Source of the DNA: Mermis nigrescens
Lineage: Eukaryota; Nematoda; Enoplea; Mermithida; Mermithidae
DNA length: 64,000 nt
Assembly (NCBI GenBank): GCA_036768485.1
Contig: JAVLUZ010000323.1
Span: 744,001 to 808,000, forward strand
Direction: 5' to 3'
Both the position numbers and the translations under genes were made by a program. Within the stretch, counting starts at the first letter, position 1. Each line of letters begins with the position of its first letter. The notes under the pieces are model-generated. The model made no database searches and was not told the origin of the DNA. It saw only the letters and a program-made list of their open reading frames with translations. This document shows positions 46,601 to 58,780 of the stretch, in pieces.

Positions 46601-49245
46601 TTGCCTATCTTGCAGCTCGGGGTATCTTATATCACTTCCTATCTTATAGCATTGCCTATCTTGTAGCACGGGGTATCTTTTATAACGTTCTATCTTATAG
46701 CATTGCCTATCTTGTAGCACAGGGTGTCTTATATCACGTCCTATCTTATAGTATTGCCTATCCTGTAGCACAGAGTATTTATATCTCGTCCTATCTTATA
46801 GCATTGCTTATCTTGTTGCACATAGTATCTCATACCATGCCTATCTTATAAAATTGCCTATGTTATAGCATCATTTGGTTGAACCCGTATTTTGATGTTT
46901 CACAGTGCCGACCAATGCTATAACATATAACAATGTACATAGTGTCGCCAGGCATGCTCCTCTTGGCCGGGGTATCCCTATACAAACAGTATAAACTAAT
47001 TTTTGAAAAAAAATAGCAAAAAATCGGCCATCTCCCGAAATCGTGGAGGCTTATAGCACAGGGGCCAAACCCTGCTGCCTCCCTACCCAGGGCCAATGGG
47101 TGCGTTTGTCGAAATTTCATGATCGCTACGGCTGCTTCCCCCATTTGACCGACCTCGGCCCAAAATATCAGCCCACCAAATTTCATTGGGCCGGAGCCAA
47201 CCCGGCACAAACAAACGAACATACAAACAAACAAACTTTCAAAAATATATAGTAGATTGTAGAACCGACTGATCATGAAGCACGACCAGTTTTTTTAATT
47301 TTTTTTTTTTTCTTTTTTTTTTGAAGCACGACCAGTTTTTTTTTTTTTACGATTACTCCTCTTAGTTTACAACTCTCGCTTAGCAAGCTCATATAGTGGA
47401 TTCATTTATTTTTATAAATTCCTGAACGTGCCCATTCTCACTATTGTGCGAAAATGAGGATTAATCATCAATATTCTATTTGGCGTGACGGCTAGGCTAC
47501 ATTGTTCTATTCGATGAATTAGGCTTCCGGTACACCGTTGCTAAATGGAAAGAGCAGTTCTAACAATTTTGCTGTAATGTTATTCCGAGCATAATCCTTT
47601 TCGCAGAAAGGTGCACTGACGACAGCACCGAAATTCTGGGGGAGGGTGTGCCTGATTTTAAAGGTAAAACAAATGGTCTTAAAAATGGTGGAATGGCGAA
47701 AAAATACGTTTTTCGACGTTTCTCGTCGAGCACTATCCATTGCCTCCAAACGTTGCGAAAAAAATTTTCAAAAGTGAATTTTGAGGGGGGGGTATTTCGG
47801 TTTCTGGGGGTATTAGGCCTTCTGGGGGCTGCATGTTACCCAACAGCCCTTTCGCCACGCCCACGTGTGTTGGTAGGCAGTACTCACACACTGATGCAAA
47901 TGAGAATGTCAAGCTAGGACAACACGAGTACGAACGCGCAGTGGCGGATCCAGGATTTTCCTAAGAGGAGGGTACTCCTAAGGGGGCGGAACCCTGACTT
48001 GAGCGGAAAATTTAGGCCGTTTTAACCGAAAATCGCTAAAAATCGCTGAAAAATTCTCAATTTTGCGCACTATTTTGGGCCAATGGGGGGGGGCGGCTCC
48101 CCCCCCCGCCCTAAATCCGCCCTGCAAACGCGTCTTAGAAAGTACATACGGTCAACGATTGTGCATTTATGCCCGTAAGTTTGGCCTCCGCCAAGTAGCC
48201 AATTTAGTTAGAGATCAGTATTGAATGATTTCTATAATAAATATTTTTAGTTATCGCCGTATGCTCAATAGATGAATTATGAAATTCGCATCTTGCTCTT
48301 TACTATGGCTCTACTGTTATACTTGAAATGATGAAGGTTCACTTTCTCCTGCTTCGGCACTCTACATGTATTTAAGATGTTAAAACTTCTGGTGTATAAT
48401 TATGCACTATTGGATTTATTGGCACGGTCATTTCACTTATTCTTGTTGCGCCGTATCCTGAATTCTTTGGTGCTAACCTGTTTGCGCCCGCAGAATCAAA
48501 CCTGATTTTTAGCAGATTTTAATGATTTTTGCGCGCATAGATGACTTTCTTCTATTTTACCCTTTATGCCTTTAATAATCCGCTATTCCGATTGTATGTC
48601 AACCATTTTGTTCCACCAGAACATTTTTCTTTGTTGCTTTAGGTACTATTTACAAGTTAGAAGTTGTATATACAAAACCACTCAATTTTAGCGCTGTTTC
48701 TATTCAGTATTTATTTACACGGAGACAAATCAAAATATAACATTTGCCGAGCTTTGAACCATCTGAAGACGGTTAAGCGATAGCAATTATAAGCGATTAC
48801 TTTAATCTTGTTATATCCAGCGCTTATCGAATAATGTAAAGAGTGACTGTAATCAAATACAAATCAAATTTATCCACTGATTTCGGAAATAAATATTTTT
48901 AGTTATTACTTTATTACTTTACGTTTATGATCGGGAATTCCCGAATTTAACAAATGATAGAAGACTTTCTGGGATAATCCTTTATCGCGTTGTTTTTTGT
49001 TTTAAACTTTAATTACAGGTGCATTACAATGGTTATAATTTGCGCGTTATTCATTGATGAATATACCTAAAAATTATTCGAACTTCAACACGTCTTATCT
49101 CTACATTCACTACTTATCCAATCTGAAGCTAGTCTGTTACGAAGATTTGTCCATTCGAAACTTCAATCCAAGTAATCTGATACACTTTAAATACTATGCC
49201 TGCTTTTGCTGGAAAATTAAGGATAATATAAATTCTGTGTTCTAA
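34654..49245 (+). CDS. Galectin-like gene B, complete exon set, last exon frameshifted
   Basis: Exons: 34,654-34,718 (ATG at 34,668, MTKESMKRNPAPTNDEY), 34,833-34,979, 36,854-36,943, 38,394-38,586 (CRD1), 40,848-40,897 (linker), 41,226-41,363, 42,517-42,660 and 49,019-49,245 (CRD2). CRD1 starts YSVTLFDGFVDGTRFSYKID and holds RSSDGTVVGEEA, a weak match to the galectin 'R-S..G.WG.E' strand with Trp lost. CRD2 has AFNLKILREDDDFV. Exon 3 start and exon 2 end are uncertain by a few bases (AG at 36,853 with GT at 34,980, or AG at 36,848 with GT at 34,984). Exon 1 stays open 4 codons upstream of the ATG, so an earlier exon could exist. In the last exon one base is missing relative to gene A (about 49,040-49,047), giving a stop after 12 codons (49,055-49,057). 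The old frame runs on to 49,245, and AATAAA follows at 49,257. Its last intron is swollen by transposons. Confidence 0.7.
39144..39201. repeat. Perfect intronic hairpin, 20-bp arms
   Basis: GTTCGAAGTGTAAAAGCCAT at 39,144-39,163 is the exact reverse complement of 39,182-39,201, around an 18-nt A/T-rich loop. The gene A copy keeps it with one mismatch. In gene C (about 53,530) it is broken up. Confidence 0.85.
45018..45196 (+). pseudogene. Myb/SANT-like DNA-binding ORF fragment in the transposon
   Basis: From the ATG at 45,018 the frame reads MSGHSKTREPTFETEEL, then CVRQSATILENMKSN and ends after GDKCYNKQK. The pattern F..EE...L...V....ILE......K resembles the Myb/SANT-like domain of the accessory protein encoded by PIF/Harbinger elements. 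It should continue to a Trp-containing third helix, but the frame runs into an inverted fragment of another repeat from about 45,175. It is therefore truncated. In living elements the accessory protein helps bring the transposase to the ends. Assignment rests on pattern alone. Confidence 0.45.
45175..45417 (-). mobile_element. Inverted fragment of the 1.3-kb repeat element
   Basis: Read on the minus strand, it starts CTAGCTGAGCTACCCGGAG and continues GGCCTGATAGCTATATGGAATTG, then TTTTTGATGTTTTGGGATG units. This is the left end of the element seen at 8,750 and 45,908. It breaks off after two tandem units. It lies inside the PIF/Harbinger-like transposon, so it inserted there or was captured. 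Confidence 0.8.
45908..47258 (+). mobile_element. 1.3-kb repeat element, copy 2 (uninterrupted)
   Basis: Has the same edges and order as copy 1 at 8,750-10,571: ACTAGTTGAGCTGCCCGGCG, the 46-bp array, the 50-bp array, a GC-richer unique part, and CAAACAAACTTTCAAAAATA at the end. It lacks the TRIM and shows the clean site at about 46,695. Array copy numbers differ slightly from copy 1. It is followed by TGAAGCACGACCAG with long T runs, present twice (47,275-47,350). Gene A's intron has no counterpart, so the insertion is younger than the gene duplication. Confidence 0.85.
47622..47868. mobile_element. MITE family 'CATAGG', copy 4 (gene B last intron)
   Basis: Starts AGCACCGAAATTCTGGGGG, has GGCGAAAAAATACG and GACGTTTCTCGTCGAGCAC in the middle, and ends CCCTTTCGCCACGCCCACG. 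It corresponds in position to copy 3 in gene A. Confidence 0.7.
47939..48124. mobile_element. hAT-type MITE, 186 bp
   Basis: Ends CAGTGGCGGATCCAGG and CCTAAATCCGCCCTG are inverted repeats of the hAT type. Flanks are CGAACGCG (47,931-47,938) and CAAACGCG (48,125-48,132), an 8-bp target duplication with one change. Gene A's intron has the single site CAAACGCG at about 32,793. Non-coding, with G-runs and C-runs inside. Confidence 0.85.
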
Positions 49246-50302
49246 GATGATGGCTCAATAAAAAAACACTTTTTTAGATAAAAATATCAGTGAAACTTCG
49301 TCAGATATTTGCTGCTGTCAAGGGCAATATACAGGTTGCTACAAGAACAGTAACATCCAAATTTCACGCAATAAGTTGGGCTAATATAAAAATATAATTT
49401 CGAGAGTTTTTGCATTAAATAGACAGGAATTGACTGAAAAATGTAAAAAATGGGATAATTGTTAGCTTTTTTATATCTCCCTTCGTAATCAACACCCCAC
49501 CCCTATTTTGATATTGGTTGCTCAAACATGCATGTATCACATCTGTGCGCTTAGAGAAAACAGTAAAAACGTCATTTTTGAAGGTTACTGACACTTCTCT
49601 TCTCATTAGAGCACTCGAAGCGTAAAATATTCGAATTAAGATGATAAATATGGTTATCAAAAAATGGCTATATTTCGCGAAGCACTGATAGAAAACCGAT
49701 ATATTTGAGACACAAACTCGCAAAAAGCATATTTTTATGCTTTTTATTTAAATCGAAAATTTCATAGCGGCTCAAGAAACTCATTTGAAGTCGAAACTTT
49801 TGAGTAAATGGATCTCGTTGCCGTAAGATTAGGCCAACTACCGATTTTAATCGCCCTATTTTCAGGTAGGCAACCTGCATGCACAAAATAAAGCATAATG
49901 TTAAAAAGTGCAAAGAAGTGAAAACAATGTTTTCAAATCAACATTTCGTCTAATATAAGTTTAACATTCTGAGGGTCATCAGATCCCTGTCGAAGGAATT
50001 GTCTACATCTCCGATTAGAAAAATAAAATGTAACTATTGTGCACAAAAATGAAGCTAAATTGATAATAAATAAGAGAAACCTTGCAGTTTTTTAAAAATG
50101 TACATAAAATTTATCAGAAAAACATTATATTAAGATAGTTTGTATATACTTTTTAATTTTATAGCGATTTGCAGGTCCTCATTAGGTTAGAAAAGCTCGC
50201 TGGCTGACTTTGCCTCAGAGACCGATACGATTCCTCCCCTATCTGACCATAATGTACATTATTGTCGAATCTAAGCTTAAGCGAAATACAATACATTTTC
50301 AG
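49246..50302. other. Intergenic region between genes B and C
   Basis: 1.06 kb, homologous to the A-B spacer. AATAAA at 49,257-49,262 is a likely poly(A) signal of gene B. The promoter of gene C is expected here, but no distinct element can be read. Confidence 0.5.
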
Positions 50303-50744
50303 ATGCTGACGTAATAATGACAAAAGGATCGATGGAGAAGAACCCAGCGCAAGCCAATTATAAATACGTAAATATTCATAACATAAATAAATTACTGAAA
50401 CTCTTTCTATTCGTTTGCTAAAATTATTGCCTGAATTTAATTTTTATTAATCTACTTTTAAAATTTTGCATTTAATCCATCTTTTCATTCCGTGCCTTTG
50501 CAGTTATCTGTCACGCTCTCGGGCGGATTTGTCGATGGAATGCAGTTCGGCTACAAAATTGACTTAAGAGACGGTAGAGCTGCTCTTAATCATCGTATAG
50601 AATTTCAGGATAATGCGAAGATTGGCTGTGACATAGATTTTGATAGATATGTACGTAATTTAAGCACGCTATACGTACAATGAAGGCCATTTTATCATAG
50701 ACATGCTTGATAATTTTTAGATTCGTCGAATAAATCGCATTAAC

Positions 50745-50801
<57 letters not shown>

Positions 50802-53800
50802 GCTTTTACGCTTTTACCTTTTAAATTTTCTCACAATTTTTTTTTTGAACTTATAAGAGAAGCAGACGAGCACGTGAGTAAGGTTGGGGTTCAGATTCTC
50901 AGCATAGGAGAAGTGAGAAATTTTTGGGGAATATGAGACAAAATAAGTATGCAAACTCAGAAAAAGTTTTCATGGCGCTTGAAATTGAGGAGAGCAGAGC
51001 CGTTGTTTATGGTTTATGACTCTTTCAGCGACAAGTGCGAAACAAAATCAGTCAGTCGTTTCTTTTGTCTATTTTGTTTCTTCGTTCACACTTACTTCGT
51101 TAGTATGTATGCGTTCTCATCCTTTTTTTAATTCTGATTTTTTTGCAGAAAGCGTCGATTGATCCCGAAGATATAGTGACAGGTTCTTCTTAATATATTT
51201 GCTTTTCGGTTTCTCCTTTTTTATATTTTCTTTTTCGCTTTTTTCTTCTTTTCAATCTTATCTTTGTTGATCGGCATTGATTGCAGAAAAGGACGGTTGC
51301 AGCCGAATTCGTTCGTCTGATGGAACTGTGCATCGTGAAGAAGCGACTGTGCTACTCGTAGGAAAGCGCGAAAGCGTTGAGGTATGCTAATAAATAATCG
51401 GGCCACAAGACTAATCTTATTATTGTTAGTAAATCGAAAAACACCGAGTCGTGCTCATACATGAAACTGCCGGCGTATAGATTCTTGGTGTGGATCATTA
51501 ACTGGCTGCATTAGAATCCGGATTGGGAGGTCCGAAAAGAATTTCAAAAAATACTATTTTTTGGGTTGAAAACCGATGCGTACATAAATAAATGAGTTTT
51601 TTTACATTTTAAATGATGCTCCATTTTTTTACAACATGCAACATGCAATTACCAAATGATTATCATAGGTGATCAACCAAATATTTGACTCCTCCTAGCC
51701 AAAACATAGCTAAAGTCCTCGAAACAGAGCACTTTCATGATTTTTGACGGAAAATTTTGGCAAATCTGGGGTACTTAAACTTCTATAATAAAAATAGCTG
51801 CCTAAGCTAGAATTTCTTAGATGGAATGGTCGAAATTGCTTAAAGCCTGTCTGATTTATTAAATTTTTTATTCTAATACAATAATCATCTTGTTATGTTG
51901 TCACTGTAGTTACTTTTATCATTTATCATAAATTCAGCATGCAGGAACACCAGATTGCAAAAATCTTTTACCTTAATCGAATAAGCCGTTTTTTACTACT
52001 TGTGCATTTGTTGCCTACTTTTTATCAGAAGGCATAGGGTTTTGTCAATACCTTAACGAGAATAAGCCCCAATTTATGAAAGACCCCAGCTTTTATTGAA
52101 AGCGCCACGAGAAAGTATTATTTCCGTCAATTACTAATGTTGGATATTCTAAAATTTCAATTCGCATTTATTACTCTTAATAAACAAGAAATGCAAAAAG
52201 TTCCACTCCTAATAACATCTTTTTTCATACTTCGATTTTTTTGATAATATAGGCACATTAATAATATAAAACTTATTATAAAGTCAATAGAATCAATTAT
52301 ATTCACAGTAAAGTAATATGAATCTGGTTTGAATGTGTAAAGTTGAACAAGTTTTTTCTACTTGCATTTTTTGTCTTTTTTCCTTAAAAGTTTATGGAAG
52401 CTAAAAGTTTTACAGCCCTGAAGTTGCGATTAAAGGATATACAGATTTCGCGTGTGCCAATTCAAACTTTTTGCTTCGTTCATTAATCCATAACTGATTC
52501 ATTTCAGTTTCTAAGAAAATGCCACCAGCTGAATCCCTCGATAATTTTTTCTACAAATTTATGATTCGCGAGATGAAGATATTTCTGATTATATGAATAA
52601 GCTAGTAATAAAAATGCATATTTTAAAATCTTTGCTTTTTTCTGTATTTTTTCGAGTTTCTCTAGTGGTACTATTTTTTGTTATTTTGTCTGATTTATTA
52701 TCTTCCAGTTTTTATTTGCGATCTTCTTAATTTAATATCGTGGATGGATACTTACTCTGACTTTGACAGGTTTTCATCAATGGCGACTTGTACGATACCT
52801 TTAATGTGTCATCGGCTAATTATATGCAAGAACAGCCTAATCTAAGAATTTATACGAAATTAAAAATAAGGACTATGTGGTATTTTTCTGCTGCTAATAC
52901 AACATTGAATGCAACTGCACCAGAACAAAAGACACTGAAGCGGAAATCTAGGCTAATCCGAGGTAAAAAAATAGTATTCATAACCTACTGTGCTTATCGA
53001 CGTGGACGACTTTTGTTGAACACAAAATTTTGACTTATTAGGAACAGTAAAGAAAGAGTCGTAATTGCCGAATGTTTTAGAAACAAACTTATCATGTGGT
53101 AAAAAACTAACAAAAAAGTTAAAAAAATCCTTAACTCAGCACCGTACGCGTAACGGCTCGAAAATTATGATGGGGTATCCACCTCAGTCATTTCTAGGGG
53201 TAGGGGGAGGTAAATCGCCTCGATTTTCTTGCTAAAAATTGCAACAAAAAAATTTAAAAATTGCCAAAGAACGCAATTGTTTCCAGAAATTCTAAAAAGG
53301 AGATGGGGTAGGTCAAAATTTTTCTATCCTTGCGGGGACTGAGCAACGATTAAGTTTTGCTGGGGAATCTGCCATACCCTGTGTACATGTATTCTAGGGA
53401 TACAATTCCAATTCACAAAATTCTTCAATACCTTTAACGGAAAGTGGATTAATTTTCTCGATCACTTGTTCTCGCAAAAAACTAAATTATCTAAGAATGC
53501 CTATTTTAATGCAGGGAAATGCATTGAAGTTTAAAAGTGCAAAAGCCATTGAAATTTTTGAAATTTTGATTGAGATGTAAATCCCGTTTGATAAAATACC
53601 CGATGCTGCATCTATTGAATAAGTAATAATTCTCGCTTCATTATTTTTTCTTGCTTCTTGTAATGAATTATTAGAAAATCAGAAGCAATTGTAATACGGC
53701 AAAACATTAGACTTTAGTAAATCTTAAAGCAGGAGCACAAGACAAACTGAAAATGAGACAATGAAACTAATGACACAAAATTTCGAATTAGTGAGCCATG

Positions 53801-56800
53801 CATCTGACTTTACTTAGCGTTATTAATAATTTACATCCTGCTCTCAGGTTTTACCAGACAAGGTTTTTTTAGCTGAAAAGTCCAAACAATTAGAGTATTA
53901 GGTTAAAATAACATATAGACGAGCCTTATTGACAGATCCACGTAGTTTCATTAATTTTTCGCAAAGAAAATTTCGATTTCTGTTTGGGTTTTACCGAACG
54001 TGCACAGCAGGCTAATTCTAGGGAAGGGATATAATTTTAAAGTTCCGTATCTGAGCCAAAAATGAGTTAAACGCCTCAAAAACATCGTCTTTGGGCCTTT
54101 CTAACTAAGCACTACCTTTCTAGAGATTAAAAATATTAAAAAATTTCGATAAAATGCCAAAAGTCTAGCTAATTAAATAGAGTGTATCTAAAACATGAGT
54201 ATATGGCGGGAAGCTCCGTAAATATGACTTTTTCTGAGCAAACAGATAGTTAAACACGCATTAAAAGGCGCCTCCTCTACGAATGTTGAACAATTGCGAG
54301 TGGGATCAAAATTTTTCTAGGGGCTGAAGATGAAAACCCCTAAAGCTCCAAGATGACTTATGGATTTTATTTTTCATTATATCGTATTATTCGTATAAAA
54401 TTGAATGTCATGCAGGAAGGGCATAAAACGCTATGGTACCTTGAAACGTTTTCATCCGGACAATTTTCGTCATTACTTTATGCATATTTGATAGTCCAGT
54501 CATTCCATCGTTTTATTATTATTTGTTTCCATGCAAACTTAATCACGAATATTCAAGAAGAGTGGAATGAACGCATAAGCTTTTTTTACGGTTTATCACG
54601 GGAGGGAGGAGGGTAAAAAACGACAGAAATATCATAAAAAAATCAATAAAATTATCATTAAAGCGCAATAATTATCCCTTAAAATTAATAATTCATTTCC
54701 TCCCCAAGAAAATTCGGTTTACCTAACTCAGCTTTGGACCGTGTGCACTGAAGATTGAATTAATTTTTACAAAAATCTTTTTTCATTGTTTGAACAGAAA
54801 AAAATTTTTAAAATATTAAAATCAAATTCAGCAAAACACAGCAACAATCGACTATTTGGAGCGAAGCGCCGGAAATATTATTAATTCAAGCCACCATATT
54901 GTCGCTAAAAATGCTAGAAGCACTATATTTTCAAAAAAAATTTTTTTTTAAGAAACGGAAAATCATCGGCCGTTTGCATCTAGAGGAGGGTCAAAAGCGT
55001 TAGTGAGGGGAGGGGAACTGTAGTAAGGGTCAAAACCAGACTTTTTTCACATATTTCTCAATGTTTTCTCTAGATTCGGATAGTAGGAAGCTTGAAGTCG
55101 GCAGTTGCATGCGAGGAAAAACAGTAAGTCAACTTAATCCAATTTCTCTAAGAAAAATTCTGTAGACAGGCGAAGAGAAAGAATAATATTCGTTCACTTG
55201 CTTAACATATTAAATAAAGGATTATTCGCTATCATTACAGGTTTTCAAATTTACAGTACTACGGATTATGGTTACTCATCAGAATTTTGCATTTATTTAC
55301 TTATAGAATAGCATTATATCTGTTGTCATCAGATCTCTTGTCTCTCTTTTTCTCTTGTTTTCTTTAATTTTTTAATTTTTACATATTTTCTGAAGTTTTT
55401 TCCTCATTATGATCAATGTTTAGAAATTATTTTGCACATTTACATTTGCCTAAACAGAAATCTAATCTATTTACATTTTGCGATTTTTCTAAGCAGAAAA
55501 TTTTTGAAGAGGTGAACTCAACGGAATTGGTGCAAGGTTTCGAAAATGGCAAAACGCTCACGATAAAGGCATCCGATAAATTTCACATTGCTCTGAAGAA
55601 CAAGCGTCGATTCACAACTTTTTTTCTATCAATCGATAGTGCGAAAATGGTAATTTCGACTCTGGAGAATTTTGAATAACTCGACCTTCAAATTGTCTAA
55701 TTTTGAAGCGTTTTTTGCTTTCACAAAAGTTAAAGAATTTATCAATTTAGAAATAATTTTCAACGTCGTTCTTTAGTTTCACTTCTATTTTCATTTAATA
55801 TATTCCGGGTCGGAGTAATGGTGTTCAATTACTATATAAGTCTCACATGCAAGAGATGGAAGAGCGGGAATCCTAATCGCTCATGGAATCGAGGAAGGCG
55901 GGGGAGAGTTCCGGACCTGACGCGCACGTTTGGGGAGTCTGAGGTATCAATCAGAATATGAAAAATGGAAAATTTTCTTGCTAGAATGAGTCAATATGAA
56001 GGCTAAGAAGGATGAAAATTGAATATATATAATACAAAAATGCTTAAAATTAACCAGAAGCAATAGGAATAAAGCATTTTTAAACCTGCTTTTGCATTCA
56101 TACCGGAAAATCATTTGGGCCCGAAAAAAGCTTAATTTCTGACTTTTTCAGACCGGATGATACCCACACTCTGTATCTTTTGGCCTGGCTAGACTTTTGA
56201 CAATCAGAAAGTCGTCTCGAAAATCCGAACACCACAGAATTTAATTTTGGATGCTATTTTTGGCGACTTTGTCCCATTATCTCATCGAGGATTTGGCTGA
56301 AGTCGATCGTCTTCTCATCCGTAGTTAAGAAATTAGATTTGTGCTTTTTGTGACTGTTTGGCAAAAAACAGCGCCTTCGACTCACAAAAAGCGTTTTGGA
56401 TAAAACCGATTCACGACGCGAGCTTACTGTCTTGTTTATACTGGAACATTCATTACATTTTAATTTGATCTTAATTTTGATTAATTTTGATTTCAATCAA
56501 AATCGCAAATTTTTCGTAGGAATGCTTGAAATTGACAAGATACCGTGAATCAAGTTGGATTGTTATGTCAACGTTCATAATCGTCCGTTAGATTATTTTA
56601 GCTCTAGAATCTGTCACACTTGCCCTATTTCTTCGAAAAATCGTAAAGCTGCTTATCATTTATGTCAGAATACGTCCTGCTCTTTGAACAGTAAACAACA
56701 GGAATTTTTCAGATAGCCACGATGGGTCAGCGCTCGCATAAAAACCTTTCAATTGAAAATCATTCAATTACTAAGGTATTGCCCCGTAGGACCAATGAAT

Positions 56801-56856
56801 GCAAGTCTAACAACGCATTCGACTTGAAGATTCTGAGAGCGGACGATGATTTCGTG
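50303..56856 (+). CDS. Galectin-like gene C, 3' end not in window
   Basis: Exons: 50,303-50,367 (ATG at 50,317, MTKGSMEKNPAQANYKY), 50,504-50,650, 51,292-51,381, 52,770-52,962 (CRD1), 55,074-55,123 (linker), 55,512-55,649 and 56,713-56,856 (first two exons of CRD2). All lengths equal those of gene B, and all splice sites keep AG/GT. CRD1 starts LSVTLSGGFVDGMQFGYKID. CRD2 contains LVQGFENGKTLTIK and AFDLKILRADDDFV, identical to gene A in this last motif. The final exon (V.YNG...) is not found up to 64,000; the intron would exceed 7 kb, against 2.7 kb in gene A, so it lies beyond the window or is lost. Exon 3 start has the same few-base uncertainty as in gene B. It is probably a functional duplicate if the last exon exists. 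Confidence 0.72.
50748..50800. repeat. (AT)n microsatellite in gene C intron 2
   Basis: 53 bp of uninterrupted AT dinucleotide, about 100 bp after exon 2. It is absent at the same place in gene B. Confidence 0.95.
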
Positions 56857-58600
56857 GTAAATTAACAAGAGTGCAGCATTTGAATGAACACGCACAAATA
56901 TTAATCATTGGTAGCGTGTTAGCGCGTTCCTATAATTTACTTAAGTACCCCTAACATATGTCTACCCCCTACGGCAATAAACTGACGCATCTGGTAGGTG
57001 CGGTTTTTAAAAGATAAATAATAAAAAAGTCGTTGCGGGTCTTTTTTGTTTTTCTTAATACTGATCACTAAGCTTGTAAGGAGTGTGTAAAGTTCTGTCA
57101 TATGCTTGTAACATACAGCAACTGTTGACAGTTTTTATCCAGGGTGTGCACAACTCAGTCCGAATGCCTCATAACAATTCATTGGTATAGATTGTCAAGG
57201 AATAAGTTGTAGAGAAGCTGAAATTTTTTTGTTTTCTGATTTTCGCATAGGTTCTTGAAAGAAAGTGTAAAGAGTGTGAATTAATTCTTCCGCGTTTTTC
57301 ATCTGTATATCTGCCAACAACTCTGGTTACGAGTCGGGTAAAAAGCTTTCTGACTATCAAGTACTACTTCTTATGGACTACAAGACTTGACTGCCTTCGT
57401 ATAAATTCAATACGGAGGTGGCTCTAGCAGTCTCTTCTAGTGCACGAAAAAACGCGTTTTTCACCCTTTCTTAGTTTGCAAGCTTCGCGGGTAACACATT
57501 AAGACACACAAAGTATTCTTAAAATAAAGTACGTCTCAAGGATTACACATCGCACGTGGACGCAATTATTAAAACTCAAAACAGAATTAGTTCTATATAT
57601 GTAAATTTTACACTCAAGTGTAAAAAAACAAGTTTTTTGCCGACTTTTTGTCAGCTAACTTTTCCGGTCATAAATTGGGTTGTGCGGACTATTCTAGGAA
57701 AGTAGTACGTGCTGACCGTAACAAACCACACTTGGTTGCGATTCGTTGCACTCAACACTAGTTATTTATTGAGGTAAAAAGTGCCAACTTCTTGGTGGAA
57801 AAATGATTTCTTCCGGTTATTCTGTCTGCTAACTTCTCGGTTATGAATTGGTACGTTTGAACTGAGGTAAAAAATTGAAGGATATCAGAAAAGCTGCATA
57901 TAGCAGTAAGTTGCGTTTTTTTCACTCAATATTGATTCAGTCCCGCATGTGTAAAGTTTTAAATCTGAGGTTGATAACACATTTCTTTGTCGGTTTTGTT
58001 AGGGAGCTTCTTCCATTATATTTGGGGGCATGATCTCAACTGTATGCTTTACGCTTAAGGGTCACACATTCTATTAGACGCATTACTTCGAACTCAATGG
58101 AGATTTGAAGTAGTTTATTCTACAGACTTATTTTGCTATCAGAATCATGTAGGAAGGAACCAATCTAAAGATAATTTTTTATTTTGAACTTTTCAGAACC
58201 GCAATGCTGTAGAAAAATGTCTAAAATATGGTTCGATTTCTAACGTTCCAAACACTATTTGAAAAAAATTTACCCTCTGCAAGACTCTGAGAGCAAAGTA
58301 AACCATTAGTGTAAAGTACTGTACACTTTTATTAAGTGAAGAATAATTCATCCAGTAGAATGTATGATCCTTGAGCGCAAAGTATTTTTAGAGTGTTAGT
58401 TATTTGAGTTTAGAATTTTTGCTCCCTGGCCCAAAATTGAGGTCGCGCCAGGACGCTAATGGCCTAGAGACCCTGCCCGGACCTACGTAGCAGCCTAGAG
58501 GAGTGCCTGGAGAGCCACCAGTAAGGCTAAGGGGTACCTCGGGGGTCCTGAAAAGGGGTTTCTCCACATTTTATTGATTTATTTTTACAGTAACAGCTAG

Positions 58601-58656
58601 TTCCGAAACAACTTGTTCCGAAACAACTTGTTCCGAAACAACTTGTTCCGAAACAG
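58601..58656. repeat. 15-bp tandem repeat
   Basis: Almost four exact copies of TTCCGAAACAACTTG, ending at the (GT)n tract. Confidence 0.9.
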
Positions 58657-58666
58657 CGTTGGCAGT

Positions 58667-58679
58667 GTGTGTGTGTGTA

Positions 58680-58739
<60 letters not shown>

Positions 58740-58780
58740 GGTGTGTGTGTTTGTGTGTGTGTGTGTTTATGTGTTTGCGC
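58667..58780. repeat. (GT)n microsatellite
   Basis: About 110 bp of mostly GT dinucleotides with a few TA, TTG and TTT interruptions. A shorter GT run lies at 59,440-59,466. Cys/Val-rich and His/Thr-rich frames here are not genes. Confidence 0.95.

Noticed and set aside
46474..46851. 125-codon frame with repeated SIAYL
   Set aside because: Translation of the 50-bp minisatellite in the repeat element. The same applies to frames at 8,923-9,227, 9,315-9,542 and 45,959-46,305.
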